Shown in pieces: positions 37,910 through 50,640 of a stretch of DNA of 64,000 nucleotides. Below the pieces are notes generated by a model, which made no database searches, had not been told where the DNA came from, and saw nothing but the letters and a program-made list of their open reading frames with translations. How positions within the stretch are numbered: the stretch's first letter is position 1; each line of letters begins with the position of its first letter. The stretch is from Cycas panzhihuaensis. Lineage: Eukaryota; Cycadophyta. The position numbers and the translations under genes were made by a program. The stretch lies in contig CM041465.1 of NCBI GenBank assembly GCA_023213395.1, forward strand, positions 181,357,741 through 181,421,740. Reading direction: 5' to 3'.

Positions 37910-38272
37910 TGTAAGATGTACACAAACGTGATCAAGCCAAGATGATGTGTTAGGAATCACGTACAAGTCTAAACATGAGCAAAAAGTGGGATGCGGGGAC
38001 CCATAGTACCCAAGAGTGCTAAGGAGGTGTCATGAGGGGCTGTGTGGTGCCATAGGACCATGGTCGTGAGTCATCATAGGCTGGATCACAGTCACATGCG
38101 CAAAATGGGCAGGCAAACCAGGCATCTCAACCATGTATGCAATAATAATATACAAAATGCAACCATCAAGCATCTCATCACATCCTGAAGTGAACGGGGA
38201 GTAAGGGTAGAGATGTATACCTGTGCCTACCTAAGAGGCGTATCTATGTCCATTCCTGGTAGTTGGGAAACA
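37910..38272 (-). repeat. Presumed 5' LTR of G1
   Basis: 363 bp matching 4293-4657 in the same orientation; plus-strand ends TGTAAGAT and GGGAAACA. With the 3' LTR at 4657 placed next to a polypurine tract, this copy would be the 5' LTR of the same minus-strand element. No target duplication is visible and no primer-binding site was recognised to its left, so a solo LTR of the same family remains possible. Confidence 0.6.
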
Positions 38273-40765
38273 TTATCAAAAAATATATATTTTCTTTGAG
38301 ATTGATCTAGTAGGTGGTAGAGATGTAAGAATAGCTTCATTTACTTATAGGTTTCAAAGAATTATAGGTTAGTGCTTCTTTCCTTCTCTACTTTCTCCCA
38401 TGATAAAAAAGTACCTATAGGGTAGCAAGAGTGCTACCAAAATTTTCGCACAAGCCCAACAAAGGTACAAGCTCTTAAGTTGCGACTTAAATCAAATTTC
38501 TTATAATTTCATTATTGCAATAATTTTTGTTTAATCATAGCTCAATCTAGTAAGAAAAAATGTTATTAAATTTTATATGGTTTTGTTTTGTATCATATAT
38601 GTTCCACTTTTTTGTTATTTTTTCTTGTTGAATGAATTTGAAAGCATGAGAAACTAAATGAAAGGTGGTAAAACGCAAGTTACTTTTGGGTTTTTTTATG
38701 CATATCTTAGGTATTAAACTGCTTTGGTTTCTCTTTCCTTCTATATATTGTTGCTTTCACATCTACCTATTTGAATCCTATTGCATGTTAAGTTAATTGA
38801 TTTATTTTTAGTCCTTTCAATCTTCTGTCTTCTCATACCCCCCTTTGTTCCTATAACACACATACATCACATGAGTTGCCCCTAGTTAGGTCATCCTTCA
38901 CCCTCATACTCACATCCATGAGAAGTATGGATGTTTATAGGAGTTTGAGATCATTCCCTCCTCTTACTTGGACGTTCCTACCTTTGGTCCCTTGTCAGGT
39001 TGCATAAGCGACCTCTTTCACCCACGAGTCTACCTTTACTAGTGACCATATTAAGGACTCACTAGTCTGAGTTGATGATATATCATTAACTCCTTCCCTT
39101 CACTCCACTTCTAGTCTTTACCATAGGGCAACTCACATACTTAGACATTATAAGACTTATAAGCATCCCTTTCCCTCTCTTATGTCAAGTTAGGGTATGA
39201 GTGCGTACCTTTATTTTGACCTTTTTTTGAGTAGGATTCTATATGTCCTAATTCTCTTATTGGCTATGAGGTCTTCCTCCTATTGATCCTTTCTAATCCA
39301 TACCTCTCAACTCCTTACCTAATCAATATTGCTTAATGGTAGAGCCAACCCACTTATAGTAGGAGTATGAGTCTACCTATACTTGAGTTCTAGACTAGGT
39401 GGGATAAAGAAGTCCCACACCCTTCCTATATTTGACACTTACTACCAAAACCCTATGGGTTCTTGTACATATGTCATTGGGACTACCCAATTCAAGGATG
39501 CCATACTTGACCTTGAGTCCTTAGCTTAGTCTTATCTACTTAATTAGTCCTAAGTGAATTTAATAGGTCCCTATCTTATCCACATGCTAAAGAAGTCCTT
39601 TGAGACTATTTTTGCTTTGAGGGTACATTTCTATGGGCTTTCTGCCTCCTCCACTATTGATCCTAGATCATCTACCCCTACTTGGAATACTCACTTATTT
39701 TATAAAAGTATAGATTCCAATATGTTTACTTCCCAACGCTAATAAGAGGTAACTTCCTAGGTCACACCTCTACCTCCACTTCCTCTATTTTTGGTAGTTG
39801 TCATACCTATCCTTGCCTCCTTTAGCTTAGGGCCAACCCCATCCTCTCACTTCGTCCCTTCTATCCCACCAACCCAAGGGCTACATTCCTCCATTACCCA
39901 ACCTTTTAGCGATTATACAAACCCCATTATCTTACTTATACCTTATTATATGCCCTAGCCTTTAATGGCTTGGGATATCCCCAGATTTAGCCTATAGCCT
40001 ACACTAGTTATACTTGAACTTTCTCCCTCTTCTGATATCCCTCCTGATTATGCACCTTAGTAAATAGGGTAGGCCAGGCCTTATCCATATACTACTTATG
40101 GTGTTAATATTCTTCACCCATATAGGATTCCCCCTTTATTAGGAGGCCTATATGGGCAAAACCCACTCACACACCTTCCATCTTATGGTGTTCCCTCTTA
40201 TCTTAGGGTGCCAACTGGTGCCAAACTTGATCATACTCCTTAGTAGATTATTGGAGGTTAGCTTTTAATAGTAATCTCTACTCTATCTATCTAGTAAACC
40301 TAGAAGACCTTACGTGTTCTACCCTACTAAGCCTAACATGCCCATCTTAGACCTACCCCCCTATACACTAGCATTTCTTAAGGGATCCTTGTATAAGGGG
40401 GCACTCTTTACAAAACCTAAAATGCCACCTATCCATGGAAATATTAATCTCTACCCATCCAACCACTTCCTACCTATGCATATCCTTATGGTACCCTTTC
40501 TTATCAAAGGCCCACATCCTATACAATAACCTTGCATCCTTAGGAAACTACACCATACCTAACTATGAGTATCCCTTATCCAAACCATCATACCAAACCT
40601 ACTAATAGGGGAAGGCCCTCTATAATAGTATCTAAACTCCTTATTAACCTTAACCCATATTCATTGATCCTTTAGCCCAACCAGCGTTTGCCCCTTTGTG
40701 GATTATTAGACTAGTCCATTGTCCCTTGAGGCCCTCTAGACTAACCTCCCCCCACACCCTCCTAA
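38273..40765 (+). other. 5' part of decayed gypsy element G3, no domain seen
   Basis: C/T-rich text with Pro/Ser/Leu-rich short open stretches on the plus strand (for instance 40314-40529), stop-ridden. By position it should be leader and N-terminal gag of G3. No LTR or primer-binding site found. Confidence 0.4.
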
Positions 40766-41270
40766 GGTTCTCAAATTTGAGGGGACCTCTTGTTAAGACC
40801 TCATAATTCATGTTAAAGCTTTTACTTTGTTGTGTATTAATTACTGGCCCTACAACCACATCATTATGAAGCTCTTCCCAAGATCACTTCAAGGTGATGC
40901 CCTTAATTGGTTCTATCATTAAGCTCCTCACTCCATCCACTCTTTCTGGTAATTAGTTGATATATTTGTGAACTATTTTGACATCTCTTATCCTTCTAAG
41001 AGTGGGGCTAAATCCCTCCTCTCCCTTAATCAAGGAACAGATGAATTGGATATAGACTTCATTAGGAGATTCGATGACCTTCTTCACTCTTTTAAGGCCA
41101 CGTCCCCTAAAGACTTGAGGTGGGATATCTTTGTAAATGCCCTTTATTTTGAAGTCCTTGTGGAAGTGCTAAAAATGGGCATGGCCACTTGTGATAGTGC
41201 CATTATTAAATTCCTTACCTTGGAGTCTATTGAGATCTAGGTGGGTGTTAAGAAACTCACCAAACTCTCC
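40766..41270 (+). pseudogene. G3 gag (Retrotrans_gag domain)
   Basis: In one frame: KLFPRSLQGDALNWFYH, SFWQLVDIFVNYFDISYPSKSGAKSLLSLNQGTDELDIDFIRRFDDLLHSF and FEVLVEVLKMGMATC. This matches the F-P-x-S-L-x-G-x-A-x-x-W-F and F-x-x-x-F pattern of plant gypsy gag. A 91-codon part is open (40968-41240); outside it stops are dense. Confidence 0.8.
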
Positions 41271-42379
41271 TTATAGTGTGAGGTATCCCCTTTACTTAAG
41301 GATTCTAGATCCCATCTAAAATCTCTTAGACCTTAAGTCGACACCCATGACAAAACCCTTGATCCTTTCGCTTCTATTGTCCTTTCATTTGAGTAGGCAA
41401 GGTAAGACCTTAAGCTATAACCTAGTCCTATAGATAGGTAAAACAAACAATCTAAAGGTTAACATGAGTATAATCTAGTTCACCAAGCTACTCAAGCTTC
41501 CCTTGAGTAGAAATGGTGCTATGTCTATAAACATTATTTCCATAATGATGCCTACTATTGGACTTAATACCATGAGCTCGTACTACCATGAAGACCTCCA
41601 ATGCAACTTGCTTCAAAGCTCAATCTAAAACAACTAATTCATAAGGACCCTTTCCCAAACCACGACGATCCCAAGCCACAAACCTACAAGAGAAAAAGGA
41701 AAGTCTAAACCTAATGATCTGGAGCTCCCAAGTAGTCTTAAGATTCATAGGAGTTAACCACACCACTCCTATAGAAAACCCAAACTTTAAAAGACCAAGA
41801 GTCTAAAGAAGCCACCTATCATTATAATGCAAAGGGAAAATGAGTAATCTAGATGCTTTAAACCACATAATTGTTTGCTACTATTTGTGTGTAAGTAACA
41901 AAAGAAGTTGAGAGTGCATCTACCTTAGAACCCTAACCCATTAGAATCTCACTACTTCCTAAAACCATCCTAGTTTGCCTTAGTCATTGTGACATAAGAA
42001 GGGTCCTCCCTCAACTTATTAGCAAAGGGAATCCCTTATTAATTATTAAGTAACTTCAATCAATTTTTGTAGGCATGTCCATGATGGTTATTTTACAAAG
42101 TTATCCTGATTAAAGATGACAACTGCTAGAAGCCTTAAGGCATAAAGAGGTTAATTCCATCTTCATAAAGCCTTCATCAACAAAGCCACTTATAACCTTT
42201 GATCTAGAGGAGATCCCTCTCCTAAAAGAGAGAAAGTGCTAGTTGTGCTCTCTTTTTTGCATTACCATCAAGACTCGTGACTATGTTCTCTAAAGGAATA
42301 TAGTTGATAATATGTTATCCTTTAATGCTATACTTATTAGAATGCTCTAAGATTTAGGAATTGATGCTCTTGAGCCCAT

Positions 42380-42620
42380 CCCTTAGAAATGTTAGGGGTA
42401 TAATGGTATTCTAAAGGGCCCTCTTGAGAGTGTCACCATGCTATTTGATGTTTGAAGGCAAGATCATTCTCATAGAGATCATTGTCCTCATTACTAATGT
42501 GGAGTATAATTTGCTTTTGTGTAGGCCATGGCTGGACGTAATAGGAGCCATTTGTCATTCTATTTGGGGACAACTTAAATTGATCCACAATGGTCAAATC
42601 TATAGTGTACAATAATAATA
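42380..42620 (+). pseudogene. G3 protease C-terminus
   Basis: VLITNVEYNLLLCRPWLDVIGAICHSIWGQLKLIHNGQIYSV resembles the end of plant gypsy retropepsin (Y-N-x-L-L-G-R-P-W-L-H...G-A-V-x-S-T). The active site itself is not recognisable. About 1.1 kb between gag and this piece is stop-rich. Confidence 0.7.
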
Positions 42621-43439
42621 GTAAGGTTGATTAGACCCTTAAGCTACTATGAAAAACTATCTTTGATGGTGAAGAAGAAGAAAAAGCAATAAAAGATCTA
42701 GGCCTTTTCTTTTAAGATGGGGGGCCTAAATTTGATTAGGACCCATCCTTATTAAAGTCAAGCATGATCTATTTTGAACCCATTAGTGTGGGTCATTATG
42801 GATACTTTCGTATCCTTAGTGATCCTAAATCTAATGATGAAGTTTCCCCTCTATAAACTATGAGTGTGTTTAACCAAGTTTGGGGTTTGAAAAACCCCAT
42901 CATCATGTAGACCTCCTTATATTTGGACCTCACCACACTTGACTCTAGTCCCAATCCTTTAATATTAAGTGATGAATATATCTTATATAATCTCCCTCCC
43001 CTTAACCCTTCTACATTTGGTATCTAGCCTATACCATGTAACCTTATCCCTAACTTACTTTAAGAGGCCTTTAATTCTCTTCCTCTACTTCTTTTACTCA
43101 CCTAACTTATGTCTAATACAACCTCAATTAGGGATTACCTTGGAAATGACTGTGTATTACCCAACTACCTAAAACCCTTAGGCCCTCTTTCTCTAGCACA
43201 ACCACCACAACTAATGGCCAATAAATCATAGCCCATGATGGTGCACCAACATCCCATGCCGATGTAGTCTCTATAGTGGTTTATAGGCCTATCCAAACAA
43301 CCTCCTCCTTAGACATATCACCAATTTCCAACATCTTTAAATCTTGGATCACTAAGGAGGTTAAACTATATTGATCCCATCTTAGCTTTAGATATACATC
43401 CAAGTTGTTGAGTATTTATTGATGAGGGAATACTATAGG

Positions 43440-43740
43440 GATCTAGCCCACTAATTGCCCTCCATAGCCAAGTAAGACACCAATGTTAAGGCCAAAGTTA
43501 CCCATGACAAGCACTTGAATTTTCACAAATATGCCCTTAGGAATTGGGTCCTCAAACTCGAATACATACATGATTACTTGCCTAAATTTATCCCTAAATG
43601 GGTTAGATCCTTTGTGGTCCTTAAAGATTTATTTAATAGAGCCTATAGGATCACCACATTTGAGGGGGCTCGAGTTCAAGAAAGCTATCGATGTATAGTT
43701 TCTCAGGAAATACTATATTTGGTACCATAGAATAATACTC
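43440..43740 (+). pseudogene. G3 integrase C-terminal domain
   Basis: LEYIHDYLPKFIPKWVRSFVVLKDLFNRAYRITTFEG parallels the G1 integrase end (KSGPKWVGPFIIIESLNNGSYRIVTFEG), so G1 and G3 belong to related lineages. It lies only 0.8 kb after the protease piece, so RT, RNase H and the integrase core are missing from G3. Confidence 0.75.
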
Positions 43741-44309
43741 TGGTATGAGCCTAAGCTACCACAGTTCTAAAATGAGTCTAAAGTACACATGCTTCAGCAT
43801 GAGCCTAAACTAGAACCTTCCTCTAAACCATGAATTATTGATGAGGGTAAACCATGGTGATCTAACCTTGGTAAGCAACACCCAAAAATCTCCTTTGAAC
43901 AATCAATCATTGATGATGTTAAACTACAATGATCTAATTCATATGAGATGGGATTCATACCTTTACAAGGCCCTTCACCCTACGAGGCCATTATGCTATG
44001 AAATGAGCTAAAACTTCCCTCTTCCCCTTGGGTATCTCCCATGGGGGCATCATACTCATTTATGATTATAAATTGGAAGTCATACTCTATCACAAGTATA
44101 AAGTGTTACATGTATATATTATCCATAAAAATCTTCATAAGGACAAAAAATATTTCATTTCACTTTAGTCTTGAGTTTCTGTTTAGTGTTATGTACACAC
44201 TACAAATAGTCTATGAGACATGTATAAGGTGCATGCATGTCATGAACAATAAAGTAAATGCTAAAATCAAACATAATATAAATCATAATTCTAGGGAGCT
44301 TAAATTGAT

Positions 44310-44373
<64 letters not shown>

Positions 44374-45160
44374 CAAAAAATTACCATAGTGCAAATGTCG
44401 AGGGAACTTGTGCTTTCATGAGGGTTTATAAAATGCTTAGATGAGTTGTATGAACACACACCCTAATCCCTATGAAGCAAGCTTACCTCTCCCAAAAGAG
44501 TATAACATACATGGAATGGTATCTCCCCCTCACCATCTCTAAATAAACTCTTAAAGAGGTTTGTCATCATTTCACCTCATGCTTCATGATTATGGTTGTT
44601 TAAATCAGCTAGCCTAGCTGGCCTTGTCTCAGGCCTACTCCACTCCCTACCTTGTTATCCCTATATGGGTCTGTAAGTGCAAATGTGATGACATCGTAGC
44701 CATAAGCTCCATGGCTCTATGTTATGTTAGATTGCATGGTCCTTCTCTGTGATAACTTAGTCTTTCTCAATAATCAGATCCTTCCCTTGTATCTACAAAG
44801 CAACTATCTATATCTTGGCCCTAGGAACTATCTGTAGTGTGGGTACTACCTTAGTTGCCTACCCCTAAAGTTGTGAAATAGTTGCCTAGTTTACTACCTA
44901 TGTATCTAATGCCCTCATTAAGGGTATAAATAATGTTATATAGGCGTGAGTTAATGCTAACAACCCTATGTCAATGATATGAGGCTATCCCTCCTTGTAC
45001 ACTTAGGGGAGTAGTAAATCCAACAATTGGTGAACAAAGTCATGGGGTGAATTGCTTAAGCTTTATAGCATAAAACAAAAAGGGTATCAATCACAATATA
45101 TATGGTAAAGCAACATAATGATAAATCTAAATAAAGTTAAAGCTATAAAGGGAAAGAGTA
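43741..45160. other. Non-coding tail of G3
   Basis: No gene seen. Holds the (TA)n run at 44313-44371. Confidence 0.4.
44313..44371. repeat. (TA)n microsatellite
   Basis: About 59 bases of pure TA/AT repeat. Confidence 0.97.
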
Positions 45161-45900
45161 GTGGATGAGTGTGTATTATTTGCATTGCCTCTGCCATCAC
45201 CAATCTCCTCTCTTTGCCCCTTACTAGTTGCCCCATCAATACCTACACTATCTCTAATATCCCCATCCTGTCCACCCTTTATTATGATGTGTGGTAGAGC
45301 CTTTTTATCCTTACCTCCATATCCTCCCTGCGCTCCCTCTTACCCTACCACTCCCATAACTTGCAATGGGTCTCCCTTAAATCTAATGTCCCTACTGTCT
45401 CTTCTACCTTTGTTACCTCCATCTCTACCCTTGATCATGGTAGGCACATCCATGTTAGAGCCCTAATGGGTGCTGGCATAGGGATCCAAGATAAAACTAT
45501 CCATACTAGACCCATCTAATAAACCAACATAAACACTTTGGCTCATCAACTCTATTATTCTCAATCCCTAAACCTCACTGGCCACCTATGGACTAATGAG
45601 GTCCAATAAGTTGAGGCCCTCCTTAAGGGTAGATCCCAATGCAATGATCAAAGAATCAACATTGGAGGATAGAGTAGTATGAGAGCCCCTTAGAATTAGT
45701 AGTCTTGATCTTGTCAAGTTATGCCCTTAAATTGGCCATCATCAAAGTATCCTAATCAAAATGCTTTCTAGCTTCGCATCTCATCACACATTTCATCCAT
45801 CTTTTTATAAACTCATTTTAGCTCTATTAGTGCGAACTCTAAATAAAAGAGCATATATTATGAGTTTTTACATTAGTGAAACTCATGTAGTAGTGAGACA
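45160..45900 (-). pseudogene. Possible antisense ORF of G3
   Basis: On the minus strand, opposite to G3 gag and integrase, a stop-broken reading contains ILDPYASTH, stop, GSNMDVPTMIKGRDGG, then a Gly/Asp/Arg-rich tail. The antisense ORF of G1 has DPYRAIHWESNDEG followed by a similar acidic Gly-rich tail. The plus-strand Pro-rich open stretch at 45161-45466 is the shadow of this tail. Similarity is short, so the call is tentative. Confidence 0.4.
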
Positions 45901-46129
45901 TTGAGCAACTCTGATTACCCGATGATCCCACTCCTCATCCCTATAGAAGAACGTTATAACTACCTTATAATCCTCATCCTTTTTAGGTAAAGTCCCTAGC
46001 TCTAGGGGAGATTTTATGTAAGACACCTTTAATATATACTAGATATCTTAGATAGTAATTCAGACGTGTCGTATTAAAGGCATATGTCATGTAGCATAAA
46101 TGTGTCATCATCTCCAAACAGATATCTTA

Positions 46130-47133
46130 TATTATAATCAAATTTAGGTGTGTAGCACATGGAGACAAGGTTTCCTCTCATAAGTGTATTCAATAATCAA
46201 CCCTTTGAAGTGTCTATTAATACCAGGAAGCAACGTGTTTAGGTGTGAAAGCATTGATTCACATGCTGCACACACTCGCACCTAACTGGTGACAACTGAG
46301 ACTGAAATCATGTAAGAAAATTGAATTCAAACATGTAACACATGAGGGCAGGATTCTCTCTCATAAGTGTACTTAATAATCAACCCTTCAAAGTATTTAT
46401 TAGTACTAGATAGTAATATGTTCAGGTGTGAATGTACTAAGTCATACGTTTCAGGCTTTTTACCCTTAAAGGCTCCTTTTAGATTGGTAAAGCCTTGGGG
46501 GTATATTTCACCTTATATACTAGTGAGAGTTCACTTTGCTAATAAATGTGGGATAATTTAGCTGACACACTCACACCTAAGTGGAAATAACCAAGACTGA
46601 TATCATGTAGGAGAGTCAAATTTAGGTGTGTAGCACATAGGGGTAATATTTTCTCTTATAAGTGTACTCAATAATCAACCCTTCAAAGCATTTATTAATA
46701 TTGGAGAGCAAAGATGTGAATGCATAGAGTCATATGTTTCGAGTTTTTCACTCTCAGACTCTTTTTTAATTGACAAAGCTTTATGGGTATATTTCATCTT
46801 ATATACTAGTGAGAGTTCATTCTGCTAGGATAATTTTCTTAACACATTCGCACCCAAGTGGTAATAGTTGAGACTTACATCATGTAGGAGAATCAAATTT
46901 AATTAGTTGCATGTTTCAAGCTTTTTACCCTCAAAGGCTCTTTTTGGTTTGCCAAAGCTTTAGGGTTATATTTCACCTTATATACTAGTGAGAATTCCCT
47001 TTACTAATGAATATGAAATAATTTACCCAGTACACTCACACCCAGTGGTAACAACTGAGATTGATATCATATAGGATAATCAAATTTAGAAGTGCAGCAT
47101 ATGGTGGTAGGGTTTCCTCTCATAAGTGTACTC
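46130..47133. repeat. Tandem array of about 295-bp units (left part)
   Basis: Units carry ctctcataagtgtactcaa at 46175, 46358, 46653 and 47117. Between the first two part of the unit is missing (183 bp), between the last two there is an extra partial copy (464 bp). Each unit has the blocks gttcaggtgtgaatg, ttttaccctcaaaggctc, ttcaccttatatactagtgag and acacactcacacc in the same order. The array continues at 52972 after the LINE. Confidence 0.88.
47116..47133. repeat. LINE target-site duplication, left copy (18 bp)
   Basis: CCTCTCATAAGTGTACTC, identical to 52972-52989 and directly before the T-run that is the LINE poly(A) tail. Confidence 0.9.
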
Positions 47134-47147
47134 TTTTTTTTTTTTTT
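47134..47147 (-). other. LINE poly(A) tail
   Basis: 14 consecutive T on the plus strand, that is A(14) at the LINE 3' end. Confidence 0.9.
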
Positions 47148-47309
47148 GATAAGGTAAAAAATTATATATAAATTCAGGGTTTTAGCAGGACCCCAAACTT
47201 ATTACATCAGCTGCCTTCCGGTGAAGAAAAAGAATGGCCATGACATGCCCATGGCCTAGCCAGTCAAATCAACACCGAGCCCTCTTTCCTAATAAATTCC
47301 TGCCATATA

Positions 47310-47960
47310 CTATGTCAGGTTCAGTCTGATTAGACTCAAAAGCTCCTCTAAGAATTCCTCCTTCCACACCATACTTCTTTTGTTTGCCACCGCCCAATTT
47401 GCTAGCCAGTTTGCCGCAACATTTCCTTCCCTATATGTATGCTGAATCTGAACACTTTGTTTGGAGTTCAAGATATCTTGAGCATCTCTCATCATCTCCC
47501 AATTGCTCTAGTCCACCTATGTCTCCCCTTTTAAGCCCCTGATTACATTCATGGTGTCTCCTTATATTATCACTCGCTTATACCCATCCTCGTCCACCAA
47601 AGCTATCGCCTTTTGCATAGCTCTTAGTTCAGCTTTGTGATTCGTCTGATGGCTAAAATATTTCGCAAATGCCCAACAAACCTTTCCATCATGATTTTTG
47701 CATAAACCTCCCCCATTTGCCTCGCTTAGGTTTCCTTTGGCTGCCCTGTCAAAGTTGATTTTCGCCCAGGTCTCACTAGGCAAGATCCATTGACATGTCC
47801 TCTTTTTCGGTTCCCTACCACTCTGGCTGGCTATCCCCCAGCTCGCCAAGATGCTCTCTTCTTCCTTAGGTATTCTGTCCTCATCCATGGGATTTATCAT
47901 TTCTATGATATGCCTCTTGATCTTACCCAAAAGTATATGTTCATCCATTTCTCTTCCTTG
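47310..47960 (-). pseudogene. LINE RNase H domain
   Basis: WAKINFDRAAKGN (first Asp), TNHKAELRAMQKAIAL (Glu), GDTMNVIRG (Asp) and REGNVAANWLANWA, where the usual AD is AN. The order and spacing fit the RVT_3 RNase H at the end of plant L1 elements. A stop lies between the Glu and second Asp parts. Confidence 0.9.
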
Positions 47961-47993
47961 GAAGATTCTTCTGTTGTGCTCCTTCCATGTATT

Positions 47994-48401
47994 CTATATC
48001 CCCATCGGGAGGATTAGTTTTCCCAATCTACCCAATGTCTTGCTCTTGAAGGGAAATTTCCATAATAACCATTGATTCTGCAGGGTCCCAAGGTACACCC
48101 ATTCAATTACAAGATTAGACCAGAGGCCAACCCAAATACTCCTGGAGTAAGGACAATGTATACCAATGTGATCCAAGGACTCGACATCCTCCTTGCATAA
48201 CTCACATATGTTTACCATGGAGAATCCCCTCTTTATAAGATTATCAATTGTTAGTATCTTATTTTGTAGGCATAACCACCAAAACACAACTATCTTTGGG
48301 AGTAGCCCCAACTTCCATACCCCCACCAACATGACCTCTTTGCCCACGCCTTCCTCCATCAGCAACGAGTTATAACCATCCTTTACTGTGTATGACCCCA
48401 A
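47994..48401 (-). pseudogene. LINE zf-RVT domain
   Basis: Open minus-strand reading WKLGLLPKIVVFWWLCLQNKILTIDNLIKRGF, then ICELCKEDVESLDHIGIHCPYSRSIW: C-x2-C and H-x4-C of the reverse-transcriptase-associated zinc-binding domain in plant LINEs. Confidence 0.88.
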
Positions 48402-50640
48402 GATGGATATAGATCATATCAAAATATCCTCTATATCCCTCTTAGGTATATATTGGTGATTTAATTCATGCTTCAGATTTTGAATCTCCTCCTCCATACC
48501 CTGTAGGTCTTCAAATGATCTCTAGTTCCTGTTTTTACCTTATCCCTCCCAGTAACACTTAACTAATGAGCCATAAATTTCCTGACAGACTCTCTGCATA
48601 TTAACAATAGATGGTAAATCCTTCCAAATGTAATTACCGCACCATTTGTCCTCCCAAAAATTGATGCTTTCACCATTCCCCAACTTCCATCTTAGGCCAT
48701 TTCTCAAAATGGACCTTGAAGACAGGAGGCCTTTCTAAATGGGGGAACCAAAGATCCCCCCCCACCTCCTCTTTCAGGAAATGCTTTCCCCTTAGGTATT
48801 TTTTGGTTACAATGTCACCCCATTGAGTACCACCCTCTTTAGCTAATCTCCATCCTAATTTTGCAAGGAGGGCTTTATTAAAGAGCCCCATTTTCCTAAC
48901 GTTAAGCCCCTCTACCCATCTGGGCTTACATATCTTCTCCAAGGAAACCAGGTGAATTCTGTTTTTCTCCTTAGATCCAGACTAGAGAAATCTTTTCATG
49001 ATGCCCTCTACTATTGAGATGACCTTACTAAGCATGTTGAATAATGACATCATATAAACTGGGATGCTCTGTAGAGAAGCCACAACTAGCTAAATTTTAC
49101 TTGCCAAGCTGAGTAGGGCCCCTTTCCATCCAGCCAACTTCCTCTGAAATATACCCATAATGGGATTCCAGAGACCCTTTCTCATATTACCCATAAAAAG
49201 AGGCATCCCCAAGCAAGGGGATGGGAGAGTCCTGGTTGGGATCTCCAATACTCTGCTGATTCTCTACTAAAGCATTTTTGGGGTATTAATAAAGAAGACA
49301 AAGCTTTTCTCCTAGTTAATTCTTTGATTTGAAACTCACTCATAAACCTGGAGCCCTTCTTTCATAGCCTTGGCCTCCCTAAGAGAGGCTTTACCCATAA
49401 AGATATTATCATCAACAAACTGGTGGTGGATGATATTTTCCAAATTTGAGGAGGGCCTTAATCTAGTCACCTATCTGACCCTCTTGGCCTCCTCGGTATC
49501 CCTCCCTAACATTTCTACCATTATGATAAAGAGATGGGGAGATAGGGGGTCTCCCTGCCTTAGACCCCTCGATCCAAAAAAGAAGGGGGTCGACGAGCCA
49601 TTTATCAACACAGAAAAAGAAGGGCTAGAAATACAACACCTCATCCATTCCCTCCAAACCTCTCCAAAACCAAAAGCCTTAAGACAATCAAGGAGGCATT
49701 CCCAGGCTACCCTGTCATAGGCCTTGGACATATCAATTTTCACTATCATACTCACTTCTTTCTATGGTAAGTCGAATGAATCATCTCGTGGATTGTTATT
49801 ATACTATCCACAATCTGTCTACCTTTAATGAACCCATCCTGATTAGTAGAGATAATAATTGGCAGAAACTCCTTGAGGCGGTCAACCAACAATTTTACTA
49901 GGATTTTGTACTTAACATTATGCAAGCTTATTGGTCTGAAGTCCTCATAACTTCCACACCCGCTTTTTTGGGGATCAACACCAAGAAGGTGGATTACCAC
50001 TCCTTCAATATTATCTTCTTCTTGAAAAATTTGTTCACCACCTCTTTCAAATTGTCCTTGATAATGTCCCAGTATTCTTGAAAGAAACCCAGGGGAAAAC
50101 CATCTGGCCCTGGGGATTTGTTCCACCCCATGCTGAATAAAGTTTTCTCCACTTCCTCTAGGGTGAATGACTATATCAACTTTCTATTTTGAGCATCATT
50201 GATCAACCTCAGAATACATCTTAGCAAGTTCAAGCGAGAATCTAGATCTTGGCATCTAGGTTCTTCAAATAGTTCTCTGAAATACTCCATCGTAGTGCCT
50301 CTAATTTGTTCTTTTGTCTCTAAAGTAGTACCCTCCTTACTTCGTAACTTAATTATTTTATTGTAGGCTTTGTGTTTCATTATCAACATGTGGAAAAACT
50401 TGGTGTTCCTGTCCCCCTGCTTAACCCACAGTTCCCTGGATTTTTGCTTCTAATGGAGTTCCTCCTTAACCAACACCTCTATTAACTCTTTTGTGGTCCT
50501 GCGTTCTATCTGGTCCAAGGTACTAGATTTGCCCTCTTCTTGGATCCTCTGCTCGACCCTATTCAAGTCTTCCAGTAGTTTTCCTTTGGCTTCAAATATG
50601 TTTCCAAACACCTCCTTATTCCAAACTTTGATCTGTCTCT
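48402..50640 (-). pseudogene. LINE reverse transcriptase
   Basis: In order on the minus strand: FRPISLHNVKYKILVKLLVDRLKEFLP and NQDGFIKGRQIVDSI (50126-49752), then after a frameshift VKIDMSKAYDRVAW, GLRQGDPLSPHLF and HHQFVDDNIFMG (catalytic FVDD near 49430-49393), and the thumb region SLEKICKPRWVEGLNVRKMGLFNKALLAKLGWR (49000-48840). Stops occur throughout. This enzyme would prime on the nicked target. Confidence 0.93.

Noticed and set aside
45161-45466. Plus-strand Pro-rich open frame of 101 codons
   Set aside because: Better explained as the complement of a Gly-rich antisense ORF tail of G3.
49370-49720. Plus-strand open frame of 116 codons
   Set aside because: Lies opposite the LINE RT catalytic region.
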